Shown here piece after piece: positions 7,247 through 16,044 of a stretch of 64,000 bases of DNA. Origin of the DNA: Flagellimonas onchidii (GTDB lineage: Bacteria > Bacteroidota > Bacteroidia > Flavobacteriales > Flavobacteriaceae). The position numbers and the translations under genes were made by a program. Below the pieces are notes generated by a model that saw only the letters and a program-made list of their open reading frames with translations, was not told where the DNA came from and did not search any database. The first letter of the stretch is position 1. Each line of letters starts with the position of its first letter. The DNA lies in NCBI RefSeq assembly GCF_004804315.1, contig NZ_SRXX01000013.1, positions 1 through 64,000 of the forward strand. The letters are read 5' to 3'.

Positions 7247-7786
7247 TTATCCTTTCAAAAACTCACCTATTTCACCTAATCCCTCTCCTTTATAATCCGA
7301 TTTTTGAATGGCCTGTATTAATTGCACTATATGGGCCGGGTTCATATCCTTGCCCAAAACTCGCACTAATGCGAAACCTTTATCCTTACTATCTCCATAA
7401 ATTATGACCTCATCTATGGCATTTTCATCCCCCAAATACTTAATGACTCCTTTTCCGTATTGGGAATTGATTTTCATCAATTCAACAAAATCATCATTCT
7501 TTAGAATCTCTTTTACCTTGGCTGTCTCCGTTTTGTATTCTCCGGCATTTTCTTCGGTTTTTCTAAACGCCAAAAGATTGAATTTACGAAGAGATTCCAC
7601 AGCTTCCCGCTGTGTTTCGGTCAAGTCTACCGCATCCATCTTTAATATACTTGCTGGAACATCGACCACGATGAAATTGGGGTTTTCGGAATTGTCCACA
7701 TAATACTCCTGTAGACTTTGCTGTGATGAGCAGGAGGCCAATAGTATGGCCCCTGCAATCATTAAACTTTTAAACATATATTTCAT
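7247..7786 (-). CDS. DUF4252 family lipoprotein
   Basis: A lipoprotein signal (MIAGAILLASC) precedes a DUF4252-like domain. It is the third and most diverged of three tandem DUF4252 genes. It lacks the LFDKFEDLDD-type N-terminus of the other two but keeps the later beta-rich part (VRVLGKDMNPAHIVQLIQAI). It is the last gene of the operon headed by the ECF sigma gene at 9916 and is followed by a terminator. DUF4252 proteins have no proven function; the linkage to an ECF sigma and membrane protein suggests an envelope response. It differs from its paralogs in being lipid-anchored rather than freely secreted. Confidence 0.8.
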   Translation of the reverse strand: MKYMFKSLMIAGAILLASCSSQQSLQEYYVDNSENPNFIVVDVPASILKMDAVDLTETQREAVESLRKFNLLAFRKTEENAGEYKTETAKVKEILKNDDFVELMKINSQYGKGVIKYLGDENAIDEVIIYGDSKDKGFALVRVLGKDMNPAHIVQLIQAIQKSDYKGEGLGEIGEFLKG

Positions 7787-7806
7787 CTGTTCTTTTTTGA
7801 TTGTTG

Positions 7807-8352
7807 TTATTTTTCATCCAATTTCTCCAACCCCTTGTGAAGTTTCATCTTTCTGGTCAATGAACCTACTTTGGCAAGGTCAATGTCTCCTGTTATGGTC
7901 AACAGCACAGTTTCTATGTCGCGATGATGGCTTTTTCCATGTTTCTTATCGTCTATTCCGGTAACAAACATTAATAATTCCTCAACCCTATTATCGTTTC
8001 TCCCATGTTTAATGTAGAACCTCAAGTTGGTATCTCCATCCTTGACCTTCATCAATTCTTCAAGTTTTGAAGATTTTACATATTGCTTCATGGTAACCGC
8101 CATATCAGCAGCCGCTCCCTTGTCTTCTGAGAGAAAAATTTTGATGTTTTCTATACTTTTTGCCAACTCTACAAACTCTCGAGTATCTTCATCTTTGTCA
8201 TCGGCCATCATTTGCGCTACCAGCTCAAGCATACCTTTGTTAATAGTCACTGTTCCGATTCTGTCAGAATCTTCGAATTTATCGAGTACCGATTGAGAAA
8301 CTCCCCAATAAGGGAGCACGCCCATCAACAGTATTATAATTACTTTTTTCAT
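7807..8352 (-). CDS. DUF4252 family secreted protein
   Basis: The 181-residue protein has a signal peptide (MKKVIIILLMGVLPYWGVSQ) followed by the DUF4252 start SVLDKFEDSDRIGTVTINKG. It is clearly a paralog of the upstream gene 8451-8990: both contain LRFYIKHGR or VKFYIKQGR, EELLMFVTG or SELLMFVTG, and an ending of the type LTGDIDLxKxxSLTxKM. It is the middle of three tandem copies downstream of an ECF sigma factor. Its location is periplasmic or extracellular and its role is unknown. Confidence 0.85.
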   Translation of the reverse strand: MKKVIIILLMGVLPYWGVSQSVLDKFEDSDRIGTVTINKGMLELVAQMMADDKDEDTREFVELAKSIENIKIFLSEDKGAAADMAVTMKQYVKSSKLEELMKVKDGDTNLRFYIKHGRNDNRVEELLMFVTGIDDKKHGKSHHRDIETVLLTITGDIDLAKVGSLTRKMKLHKGLEKLDEK

Positions 8353-8450
8353 TTTGATGTTTTTTGATTGATTTCGATTTCATCTGTCAGATATCAGTTC
8401 TAAGTCATCAGAATGCTGTACGAACTTGATTTCTGCCAACTGAAAAATGT

Positions 8451-8990
8451 TTATTGTTTTTTACCTGCTTTGTTCAGTTCCTTTGGAAGATTCATTTTAT
8501 TGGTCAACGAATTGATTTTGTTCAAATCGATATCTCCAGTAAGGGAAAGTAATACCGTCTCGAACTTTCTACCATCTGCCTTAACTTCCTTCAAACCTGT
8601 AACGAACATCAATAACTCGCTTACATGATCGTCATCTCTACCCTGCTTAATGTAGAATTTTACATTGGCATCTTTGTCCTTCACACGCATCAATTCCTCC
8701 ATCGTCGAAGCTTTCAGGTATTTATTCACAGATGATTTCATGTCATCGCCAATTTCTTTATTGTCTGTTGTAAACACCTTCAAACTTTTAAGGCTACTGG
8801 CGATGTCCATAAAGTCTTGTGCTTCTTGATCATCTACCTCAACATCTATCTTCGCCAATAGGTTGAACATGCTTTTGTTCACCACTACCGAGGTCACGTC
8901 GTCCAAATCCTCGAATTTATCGAATAGTGATTGGGAAAAACCTGAAAGTGGTAATACAGCTATTAAAAAGATTATAATATTCCTTTTCAT
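8451..8990 (-). CDS. DUF4252 family secreted protein
   Basis: The 179-residue protein has a signal peptide (MKRNIIIFLIAVLPLSGFSQ) and the DUF4252 start SLFDKFEDLDDVTSVVVNKS. It is the first of three tandem DUF4252 genes and lies 10 bases downstream of the probable anti-sigma gene. About half of its residues match the next gene, so the pair arose by duplication. A role in the response controlled by the sigma factor is inference from operon position. Confidence 0.85.
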   Translation of the reverse strand: MKRNIIIFLIAVLPLSGFSQSLFDKFEDLDDVTSVVVNKSMFNLLAKIDVEVDDQEAQDFMDIASSLKSLKVFTTDNKEIGDDMKSSVNKYLKASTMEELMRVKDKDANVKFYIKQGRDDDHVSELLMFVTGLKEVKADGRKFETVLLSLTGDIDLNKINSLTNKMNLPKELNKAGKKQ

Positions 8991-9000
8991 TTTTTACGTT

Positions 9001-9420
9001 TTACTTGTTGTTATAAATTTTCTGCTTTGCGACTTCAAACTCTTGTAAATAGGCTACCTTTTCTGTGCCTTTTCCAAAATTCTCCGCTAAGAGTTCAAAA
9101 GCCTTTTTGGTTTCTTGATAGGCATACTCTGCCTGTCTTTGTTCCTGGTATTGATTACCAAAATAAATGCCAAAGGTCAAAACTGCTACGGCCGCAACGG
9201 AAATCCACTTGTAATAGTTTTTTCTAGGTTTTAATGGAACCTGCTTTGTGTACCGTTCTTCCTTGGCGTTGGAAAAGTAGTTGAACATAGGCTTGTACTG
9301 TTCCAGATGTGTTGCAACACTTTCTTGTGAAAAATAAGCCTGCAGTATTTTCTCTTCAGCTACCGTAGTGGTGGCTTCAAAATACTTTTCCAATAATTTT
9401 TCTATGTTATCCAATTCCAT
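9001..9420 (-). CDS. membrane protein, probable anti-sigma factor
   Basis: The 139-residue protein has a cytoplasmic helical N-terminus (IEKLLEKYFEATTTVAEEKI), one membrane helix (about residues 72-88, WISVAAVAVLTFGIYFG) and a short periplasmic tail. The gene overlaps the end of the ECF sigma gene by 14 bases. The topology, coupling and N-terminal LLEKYxEAxTTxxEE pattern are those of flavobacterial proteins in ECF operons that act as membrane-bound anti-sigma factors. No zinc-binding anti-sigma motif is visible, so the assignment is from context. Confidence 0.65.
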   Translation of the reverse strand: MELDNIEKLLEKYFEATTTVAEEKILQAYFSQESVATHLEQYKPMFNYFSNAKEERYTKQVPLKPRKNYYKWISVAAVAVLTFGIYFGNQYQEQRQAEYAYQETKKAFELLAENFGKGTEKVAYLQEFEVAKQKIYNNK

Positions 9421-9916
9421 AGTTATGTTTTTTAACTAGTTCTTGTCGTACTGTTTTTCTAGCTCTTGACAGCGCTACTCTTACTGCGGTCGGTTTCATG
9501 TCCAAAAGCTCACATATTTCTTCAAACTCATATTGCTCAACATCTCGCAATTGTAGCACCATTTTTTGCTGTTCAGGTAACTCTTCCATAATGCGCTCCA
9601 TCCATCTTACACTATCCTCTGCTTCAATTTGGCCTTGCAGGGAGGTGTTTTCATCAGTATAGTTACTATGCACCAACTTTAGGTTGCCCGCTTGCTTAGA
9701 TTTTAATCGGTCCAAACAAAAATTCTTTGTCATGGTCATCGCAAAGGCCTCTACATTTTTATATTCACCCATACTCTCGTTTTTAGACCATAACTTTAGC
9801 AAAATTTCCTGTGTAGCGTCTTCCGCTTCTTCCCGTGACACCAACAACCTTTTGGCAAGTCGGTATAATTTGTCCTTAAAGGGCATTACCACATTTAAAA
9901 ATTCGGCTTGTTTCAT
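9407..9916 (-). CDS. ECF-type RNA polymerase sigma factor
   Basis: The 169-residue protein has sigma region 2 (YRLAKRLLVSREEAEDATQE, about 17-36) and region 4 (LPEQQKMVLQLRDVEQYEFE, then the helix-turn-helix EEICELLDMKPTAVRVALSR, about 113-157). Its length is standard for the ECF group. It heads an operon with the overlapping membrane protein and three DUF4252 genes. A motif TGTAAC-N16-CGTC lies 51-76 bases upstream and fits an ECF-recognised promoter, so autoregulation is likely. Confidence 0.92.
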   Translation of the reverse strand: MKQAEFLNVVMPFKDKLYRLAKRLLVSREEAEDATQEILLKLWSKNESMGEYKNVEAFAMTMTKNFCLDRLKSKQAGNLKLVHSNYTDENTSLQGQIEAEDSVRWMERIMEELPEQQKMVLQLRDVEQYEFEEICELLDMKPTAVRVALSRARKTVRQELVKKHNYGIG

Positions 9917-9966
9917 TAGGTTTCCTTAGTCGTTGTAGGCTTAAAATTTTTCGCTTACATTATCAC

Positions 9967-9992
9967 GACGACACATATCGAATTTTGTTACA
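9967..9992 (-). promoter_or_regulatory. candidate ECF-dependent promoter
   Basis: On the minus strand TGTAAC (9992-9987) is followed after 16 bases by CGTC (9970-9967). An AAC-containing -35 and a CGTC -10 with 16-base spacing is a common ECF promoter form. It lies upstream of the ECF sigma gene, consistent with autoregulation, but the match is by eye only. Confidence 0.45.
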
Positions 9993-10127
9993 AAAAATTT
10001 GTATTCTCCTGATATGTATCTATTTTGTGACTTCAATTTGTAAGAATTTAGAAAATTATACCACATAAATATTATGTTTTTCAATTTATATGGAATGATA
10101 ATTGATAGTTCTTATCAAAATTTAGCT

Positions 10128-11639
10128 ATGAAAAAATTACTTTTCCCCCTTTTTGCCTTTTTACTTATTGCATGCTCCAGTGATGACAACGGTGGCAGCA
10201 TAGAAAATCCCAATCCCAATCCACCTACTGCTACACTTGAAGAAGTACAGGTGCAAAACTTCATGTGGGGTGCAATGAATCTCTGGTACTTTTGGCAAGC
10301 TGATGTAGATGATCTTGCAGACGATAGATTCTCGAATAATCAAGAGTATACGGAGTTTTTGGCGGCGACTGAAAATCCTCGGGATTTCTATTATCAAATA
10401 TGTAATAGGCATTCTGTCATATTTGGAGAAGAGAATTCCATTGATCGTTTCAGCTTCCTTGGCGACGATTATAGAGAGTTGGTAAATAATTTATCGGGAG
10501 TTTCTAAAAGTAATGGTCTAGAATTTGGAGTTCAGCTCTTTTCAGATGATGATAATTTGCTTTTCGGCTATGTACAATATATAGTTCCAAACTCTGATGC
10601 ATCCACAAAAGACATTAAACGCGGCGATATTTTTACCCGTGTTGATGGACAACAGCTTACCTTGGGCAATTACCGTAATCTTCTATTCGGCAGCAACAAC
10701 AGTTATACTTTGGGTATGGCCGATATAAATGGTACTGAGATAGATGATAATGACAAAGAGGTTACATTGACAAAAATCGAAAACCAAGTTGAAGATCCTA
10801 TCTTAGTGGCCAAGACTTTAGATGTTAATGGGACTAAAGTTGCATACCTTATGTACAATCGATTTCTAAGAAGTTTTGATGAACAGCTCAATAACGCATT
10901 CGGTCAATTCGTAGCGGATGGAGCTACAGAATTAGTTCTTGACATGCGATACAATCCGGGAGGTTCTGTAAACACTTCAAGGCTTTTGGCAAGTATGATA
11001 TATGGAGCCAATACCGATGATTTGTATATAAGACAACGGTATAATAATAAAATCCAACCCCAATTGAGCGAAGAGTTCTTAGAAGATTATTTTGCTAGTG
11101 GAATTGGCGACAACAACTCCGGTGCAGCTATAAACACATTAAACCTAAGCAAGATTTATGTGATTGCCACCCATGGTTCTGCATCAGCAAGTGAGTTGGT
11201 CATGAACAGTTTAGCTCCTTATATAGATATTATTCATATTGGGGAAACTACCCGTGGAAAAAACGAATTTTCAATTACGCTTGTCGACGATCCAGGTAAC
11301 GCCTTTGCATATTCCCGGAATCGGGAAGACGAAATTAATCCAGAAAACAGTTGGGCTTTACAGCCTTTGGTTGGACGAAACGAAAATGCGGATGGCTTTT
11401 TTGATTACACAGCTGGTTTAGCTCCTACTATTTTCCTAGAAGAAGATTTAGCCAATCTTGGTGAGCTGGGAGATGAAAATGAGCCTCTATTGGCAAGGGC
11501 CATTCAAGAGATTACAGGCGCGGCCTCTAAACAGAGTTTTTCGGTACAAATGCCTGCAAAAACCTTAACTAGTTCTAGAATTGAAACCCCACTAAGAGAC
11601 AATATGTATTTGGACAAACCAATACGATTAAACAAATAA
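10128..11639 (+). CDS. S41 family peptidase, lipoprotein (C-terminal processing protease-like)
   Basis: Translation from 10128 gives a lipoprotein signal (MKKLLFPLFAFLLIAC, Cys16); an upstream in-frame ATG at 10074 has no signal-like N-terminus. A PDZ-like region (about 140-215, DIKRGDIFTRVDGQQL) precedes the S41 core: LVLDMRYNPGG, then THGSASASE with probable catalytic Ser353, and Lys378 in GETTRGK, 25 residues later as in tail-specific proteases. The protein is 503 residues. It probably acts in the periplasm or at the surface. It is monocistronic, ending in a bidirectional terminator. The gene is divergent from the ECF operon. Confidence 0.9.
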   Translation: MKKLLFPLFAFLLIACSSDDNGGSIENPNPNPPTATLEEVQVQNFMWGAMNLWYFWQADVDDLADDRFSNNQEYTEFLAATENPRDFYYQICNRHSVIFGEENSIDRFSFLGDDYRELVNNLSGVSKSNGLEFGVQLFSDDDNLLFGYVQYIVPNSDASTKDIKRGDIFTRVDGQQLTLGNYRNLLFGSNNSYTLGMADINGTEIDDNDKEVTLTKIENQVEDPILVAKTLDVNGTKVAYLMYNRFLRSFDEQLNNAFGQFVADGATELVLDMRYNPGGSVNTSRLLASMIYGANTDDLYIRQRYNNKIQPQLSEEFLEDYFASGIGDNNSGAAINTLNLSKIYVIATHGSASASELVMNSLAPYIDIIHIGETTRGKNEFSITLVDDPGNAFAYSRNREDEINPENSWALQPLVGRNENADGFFDYTAGLAPTIFLEEDLANLGELGDENEPLLARAIQEITGAASKQSFSVQMPAKTLTSSRIETPLRDNMYLDKPIRLNK

Positions 11640-11672
11640 AAAGAAAGCGGCCTTTTAGCCGCTTTCTTTTTA
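11638..11672. terminator. bidirectional rho-independent terminator
   Basis: The stem AGAAAGCGGC (11642-11651) pairs with GCCGCTTTCT (11658-11667), flanked by an A run on the left and a T run on the right. It can serve both the S41 protease gene and the convergent B12-binding protein gene. Confidence 0.85.
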
Positions 11673-11688
11673 TACTAAGGAACATGTT

Positions 11689-12630
11689 TTATTCTTGGGT
11701 TACCTTAACCGTCTTGAAGTGACTGTATTTTTTAGAGAGTTTTTCAGGAACTTTTAAAACCTCTGGATGAAAAAGACCAGCTAGCAATTCAATACCATTA
11801 ACCAAGGTGTTTGCCGAAGATTGGGTAAACATATCAAAGTCAGCAATAAAAACTGCATTCTCTTTGACCGCTTTTAAATTGCTCCAACCCTCCTTTTCCA
11901 CCAGTAGGTGTAATTCTTCAAGAGTACGGTCAACTGTAAATCCACATGGCGCAATCACCAAAACTTCAGGGTTGTATTTGACAATCTTATCCCATTGGGT
12001 TACAATGCTATCTCCCGAAGGATTAGAAAGCATATCCACTCCCCCAGCATAGGCAATTTGATGAGGGATCCAATGTCCACAATTGAAAATGGGGTCCAAC
12101 CATTCCATAAGCATTACCCTTTTAGGAAGTGCCCTAGCTGCTCTTAATCCGTCCACTACAACGTCGATACGTTTGTGTAATCCATCCAAGTAAGTATAGG
12201 CAACTTCTTCTTTCCCTAACGCTTTCGCTATTGTGATGGCTGATTCAAAAACATCTTCCAACGATTCCGGGCTTATGGAAATCAATTCTGGTTGTTTCTC
12301 TAAATTAGCTACAGCTGCCGCGGTGCATGCTGTATCAATCTGGCAGATATCACACATGTCTTGCGTAAAGATGATATCTGGTGCAATCTCTTCCAAAAGG
12401 GGTTCATCCACATAGTACAAATCCTTTCCCTGATGCTTACTCGCAGAAAAAAGTGCATCTATTTCTATACTGGATAGGTTTTTCCCTTCAAGTACGCACC
12501 TTACTACAGGTTTTTTTTCTTTTAAAGCCTGTTGTGGGCATTCAAAAGTGATGCCATGCAGGTGCTCTTCCAAACCCATATCATAAAGCATTTGGGTCAC
12601 AGCCGGTAAGAACGAACAAACTTTTAGCAT
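11689..12630 (-). CDS. BtuF-like cobalamin/corrinoid-binding protein without signal peptide
   Basis: The 313-residue protein has the two-lobe fold pattern of class III periplasmic binding proteins (MLKVCSFLPAVTQMLYDMGL; SSIEIDALFSASKHQGKD; EEIAPDIIFTQDMC; MLSNPSGDSIVTQWDKIVKYNPEVLVIAPCG). It begins directly with the first strand, so no export signal is seen. A cysteine cluster (DMCDICQIDTAC) is present. It lies 17 bases downstream of the TonB-dependent receptor gene and under the same cobalamin riboswitch, so a role in corrinoid capture or handling is likely. The cytoplasmic location is inferred from the missing signal peptide. Confidence 0.8.
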   Translation of the reverse strand: MLKVCSFLPAVTQMLYDMGLEEHLHGITFECPQQALKEKKPVVRCVLEGKNLSSIEIDALFSASKHQGKDLYYVDEPLLEEIAPDIIFTQDMCDICQIDTACTAAAVANLEKQPELISISPESLEDVFESAITIAKALGKEEVAYTYLDGLHKRIDVVVDGLRAARALPKRVMLMEWLDPIFNCGHWIPHQIAYAGGVDMLSNPSGDSIVTQWDKIVKYNPEVLVIAPCGFTVDRTLEELHLLVEKEGWSNLKAVKENAVFIADFDMFTQSSANTLVNGIELLAGLFHPEVLKVPEKLSKKYSHFKTVKVTQE

Positions 12631-12647
12631 GGCATCAAGTTATTAAA

Positions 12648-14525
12648 TTATAGGCTAAGATTAAGTCCAGCGCTCAAGTTTCTACCTCTGGTCGTAAAAC
12701 CAAAAACTTCTGTAAACTCCGCATTGAACAAATTCGTTGCATTCAGAAATAAGGTAACTCTTTCCTTCATAATCTTTTTTGAAAAATACAAGTCCACCGT
12801 AGAGAAAGAATCCAAATCTACGATGTAGGAAGGCTCGGGAAACGGAGGAAAAACCCTATCAGTTCTGCTCCCAACGTATTGATAGCGCAATGAAGCATTC
12901 ATTGTATCGGAAAAAGTGAAATCAAACAGTGCATTTATCTTATGTTCGGGTATACGGATTGCATCATCACCTTGACGGTTGGTATAGGTATAGTTTGTGC
13001 TGATATTTAGCTTTTTGCTTGTTACCCAAAGAGCTTCCACCTCAACACCGTTTACATCGATTTCATCAGAAATATTGATACTTTGAAAAGTAGAGGAGTC
13101 AAAGCCTATTGCATTTTTCTCATTACGATCAAAATAAAGTGCGCTTACCCTTATTTTATCATTAACATAGTACTCCACACCGCCTTCAATGGTTCTGTTT
13201 TCTTCGGGTTCCAAATTAGGGTTCGCACCAAAATCTCCGAACAATTGAATCAACCCCGGTGTTATATAGGAAGTAGCATACGACCCCAATAACTTTACAT
13301 ATCCATTAGACGTGGTAAAAGCATATGAAGGATTAACGTTATATACAAAGTGATTCCCATATTCGGAATGGGTATTTAGCCTAGCTCCAGTATTCAGGTT
13401 AAATCCAAAATCAGAGACGTAGACCACATTGGCATAAGGGTCTAGAATGGAAAGCTCGGCCTCATTACTAAAAACAGCTTCATCCTTTAAGTAGTTTACA
13501 CCTAAAATAGTATGCCATTTATTATCAATAACATATTTATTATATAAATCAACGACTAGGTTTTTTCCATCCAATACACTTTCTCCAAAACCGGTACTCG
13601 AATTGGTTTCATAATCGGTATACGCAGAATTAATGTGAATGGAACCGTTATTATACTTAAGCGATGAAGAAATACCTACTCTTTCTTGATCTACTTTGGA
13701 ACGATTGGTAGCTTCTGCCCTATCATCATCAAACTCCGTATCAAATTTTGTTTGGTTTCCATAAATGGATATTTCAAAATTATCTGAAAACTGATATCCT
13801 AGCTTAAGATCAGTACTGTAATGTGAAAATGTATCTTCATCATTTTCAGGTGTGACCGCCGCTGAAAGTCCATTTGAATAACGGTTGGAAAACCCAACAT
13901 TATAGGAGAATTTATCCAGCGTTCCGTTTACTGCAACGGCATTGCCAAAACTTGCCAAATTATAATTTTGGTCTTCCTTGGTCTGATTTGTCCCTATAGT
14001 GGATTGAATACTCCCGGCTATTTTCGCATCGGAGCTTTTCTTCGTCGTAATACTAATGACCGCAGTGGCGGCATTGGTACCATACAAGGTACTAGCAGCA
14101 CCTTTTATTATTTCAATAGATTCCACGTTCGCGGGAGACAACAATCGTAAATCATATTCCCGTGAAAAGGATGAAGGGTCGGACACCCGAACTCCATCAA
14201 TGATTATCAAAACCTGTCTTCCTCTACCCCCTCGTGCGAAAACCCCAAATACGGAGCCGTCTCTTCCTCGGCTCCCTGCAATTTCAATTCCGCTCTTGGC
14301 ATTAATAATCTCTGGAATGGTCTTTCCTTGGTTTCTTTCGAGCTCTTCGGCTGAGATTTTAATGACCGTTTTACCTGAATTTTCCCGTTTCAATTGAAAC
14401 CGGGAATCGCTCACAACCACTTCTTGTAGTTGCTGTACTTCAGTCTCATCTTGCTGCGATTCCTGTGCAGAAAGACCCTGACCCGCCACAAAAGTGGCAC
14501 ATAACAATAAATAATTTTTTTTCAT
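12648..14525 (-). CDS. btuB: TonB-dependent outer-membrane receptor for cobalamin (BtuB-like)
   Basis: Start at 14525 gives a signal peptide (MKKNYLLLCATFVAGQGLSA) and a 625-residue protein close to E. coli BtuB (614). The plug domain (about 35-150) shows VVVSDSRFQ, GVFARGGRGRQVLIIIDGV, and VESIEIIKGAASTLYGTNAA; the remainder is a beta barrel ending in GRNLSAGLNLSL. The gene lies directly behind a cobalamin riboswitch, which supports a B12 or corrinoid substrate. A longer frame from 14705 would run through the riboswitch and is rejected. The short BtuB type without a SusC carboxypeptidase-like N-domain also fits. Confidence 0.92.
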   Translation of the reverse strand: MKKNYLLLCATFVAGQGLSAQESQQDETEVQQLQEVVVSDSRFQLKRENSGKTVIKISAEELERNQGKTIPEIINAKSGIEIAGSRGRDGSVFGVFARGGRGRQVLIIIDGVRVSDPSSFSREYDLRLLSPANVESIEIIKGAASTLYGTNAATAVISITTKKSSDAKIAGSIQSTIGTNQTKEDQNYNLASFGNAVAVNGTLDKFSYNVGFSNRYSNGLSAAVTPENDEDTFSHYSTDLKLGYQFSDNFEISIYGNQTKFDTEFDDDRAEATNRSKVDQERVGISSSLKYNNGSIHINSAYTDYETNSSTGFGESVLDGKNLVVDLYNKYVIDNKWHTILGVNYLKDEAVFSNEAELSILDPYANVVYVSDFGFNLNTGARLNTHSEYGNHFVYNVNPSYAFTTSNGYVKLLGSYATSYITPGLIQLFGDFGANPNLEPEENRTIEGGVEYYVNDKIRVSALYFDRNEKNAIGFDSSTFQSINISDEIDVNGVEVEALWVTSKKLNISTNYTYTNRQGDDAIRIPEHKINALFDFTFSDTMNASLRYQYVGSRTDRVFPPFPEPSYIVDLDSFSTVDLYFSKKIMKERVTLFLNATNLFNAEFTEVFGFTTRGRNLSAGLNLSL

Positions 14526-14610
14526 TTCGTTTAAGTGAATAAACGGGAGAATAGTATGCTGTCCCATACGTAAACCTTTATCCCGAAAGTTTAACAATGT
14601 TTGTTTGAAT

Positions 14611-14792
14611 TTGGCAGGTATCCTGACTTGCGTCTTGCTCACTACCTTCCCACCCAAAGGGCAGTGGTTTTGAAGTTGCGGCAAGCACCTTCTCGATGCT
14701 GACACTCTAGAAATATCATCATCAATCTGGCTGAGCTTACAGTTGCGGGAACAGCTCCGGATTTACACCGGATTCCCTTTTAATCATGCAAA
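14611..14792 (-). promoter_or_regulatory. cobalamin riboswitch
   Basis: On the minus strand the conserved blocks appear in order: AAAGGGAATCCGGTG, AAATCCGGAGCTGTTCCCGC, AACTGTAAGC, GGTGGGAAGGTAG, and AAGTCAGGATACCTGCCAAA (the B12 box). This is a full-length adenosylcobalamin-type aptamer. It ends about 85 bases upstream of the receptor start codon and controls the leftward btuB gene and the BtuF-like gene. It fills most of the 355-base gap; the ABC genes on the right run the other way and are not behind it. Confidence 0.96.
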
Positions 14793-14880
14793 AAAACACG
14801 CACAAACCAAAATTCGGCACGAAAATAATCATTCTGTTTAATCTTTTTTTGAAAAAGTTAAATAATCTTACTTTTGGGCT

Positions 14881-16044
14881 ATGTCAAAAAATCACTTTGT
14901 ATCCCTTTGTCTTGGGACATTTTTTATCGCACTTCTTTCCTCTTGTGGAGAAAAAAAGAGGCCACAACCCATTGAACAGCCCTTACAACAGGATGAATCA
15001 CCATTAAAGTATGCTTCGGGTTTTAGCATCGAAAATTCTGGAGACATTACCATTGTAAAGGTCTCGTCACCTTGGCCAGATGCTAAAGAAAGCTTTACTT
15101 ATGCCCTTGTTCCTAAAGACAAGTTGGCCTCCATTACCCTGCCCGCAGATGCCTATGACGCCATTGTGGGCACACCTGTGGAAAACTTGGTGATTACCTC
15201 CACAACCCATATTTCATCTTTGGAAGCGCTGGGGGCCTTGGATGTTGTTACAGGTTTTCCCAAGACCGATTTAATCTCCTCGCCCGCAGCACGCAAGCGG
15301 ATTGAACAAGGACAAATCAAGGAATTGGGAACCAACGAAGACATTAATACTGAAGTAATTTTGGAATTTAACCCTGACGCAATCATCGGTTTCGGAATCA
15401 ACGACACCAATAAAGCTTATGAAACCCTACAGCGATCCGGGATTCCCATTATTTATAATGGAGATTGGACCGAAAAAACTCCTTTAGGAAAAGCAGAATG
15501 GATCAAGTTTTTTGCTCCTTTTGTTGACAAGGAACTGGAAGCCGACAGTATTTTTCGAAATATTGAAAGTTCATATGATGAAGCCAAACTGTTGACCCAA
15601 AAAATTACCCAAAAACCAACTGTGCTTACAGGGGGATTGTACAAAGATGTATGGCATGTAGCGGGCGGAAACAGTTGGATGGCTCAATTTTTAAAGGATG
15701 CTAATGCTGATTATCTATGGTCCGATACTGATAATACAGGAAGCATTGGTCTAAGCCTGGAAGCCGTTTTGGTCAAGGGGGCACAGGCAGATTTTTGGTT
15801 CAACCCTTCCTTGCATGCGAGTTATGAAGAATTGTCTCTTGCCAACAACCATTACGAACAATTTTCAGCTTTTAAAAACAAGAAAGTATACTCCAATGCT
15901 GTAAAAAAAGGCGCCACCGGAGGCCTGTTATTTTATGAACTCGCTCCGCAACGTCCCGATTTGGTTTTAAAGGATTTGATTTTTATTCTACATCCGGGGC
16001 TATTGACCAATTATCAACCCCATTTTTTCATGCCCTTACGTTAA
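14881..16044 (+). CDS. btuF: ABC transporter substrate-binding lipoprotein (BtuF-like)
   Basis: The 387-residue protein has a lipoprotein signal (MSKNHFVSLCLGTFFIALLS, then SCG with Cys22) and a class III binding-protein fold (LVITSTTHISSLEALGALDV; IKELGTNEDINTEVILEFNP; AGGNSWMAQFLKDANADYLW). Its stop codon abuts the start of the permease gene. Together with the next two genes it forms a complete importer. The position back to back with a riboswitch-controlled btuB argues for cobalamin, though siderophore substrates use the same fold. A possible promoter (TACTTTTG at 14869-14876) lies very close to the start codon. Confidence 0.88.
   Translation: MSKNHFVSLCLGTFFIALLSSCGEKKRPQPIEQPLQQDESPLKYASGFSIENSGDITIVKVSSPWPDAKESFTYALVPKDKLASITLPADAYDAIVGTPVENLVITSTTHISSLEALGALDVVTGFPKTDLISSPAARKRIEQGQIKELGTNEDINTEVILEFNPDAIIGFGINDTNKAYETLQRSGIPIIYNGDWTEKTPLGKAEWIKFFAPFVDKELEADSIFRNIESSYDEAKLLTQKITQKPTVLTGGLYKDVWHVAGGNSWMAQFLKDANADYLWSDTDNTGSIGLSLEAVLVKGAQADFWFNPSLHASYEELSLANNHYEQFSAFKNKKVYSNAVKKGATGGLLFYELAPQRPDLVLKDLIFILHPGLLTNYQPHFFMPLR

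Noticed and set aside
14526..14705. N-terminal extension of the BtuB-like receptor to 14705
   Set aside because: It would run through the cobalamin riboswitch and precede a clear signal peptide start at 14525.
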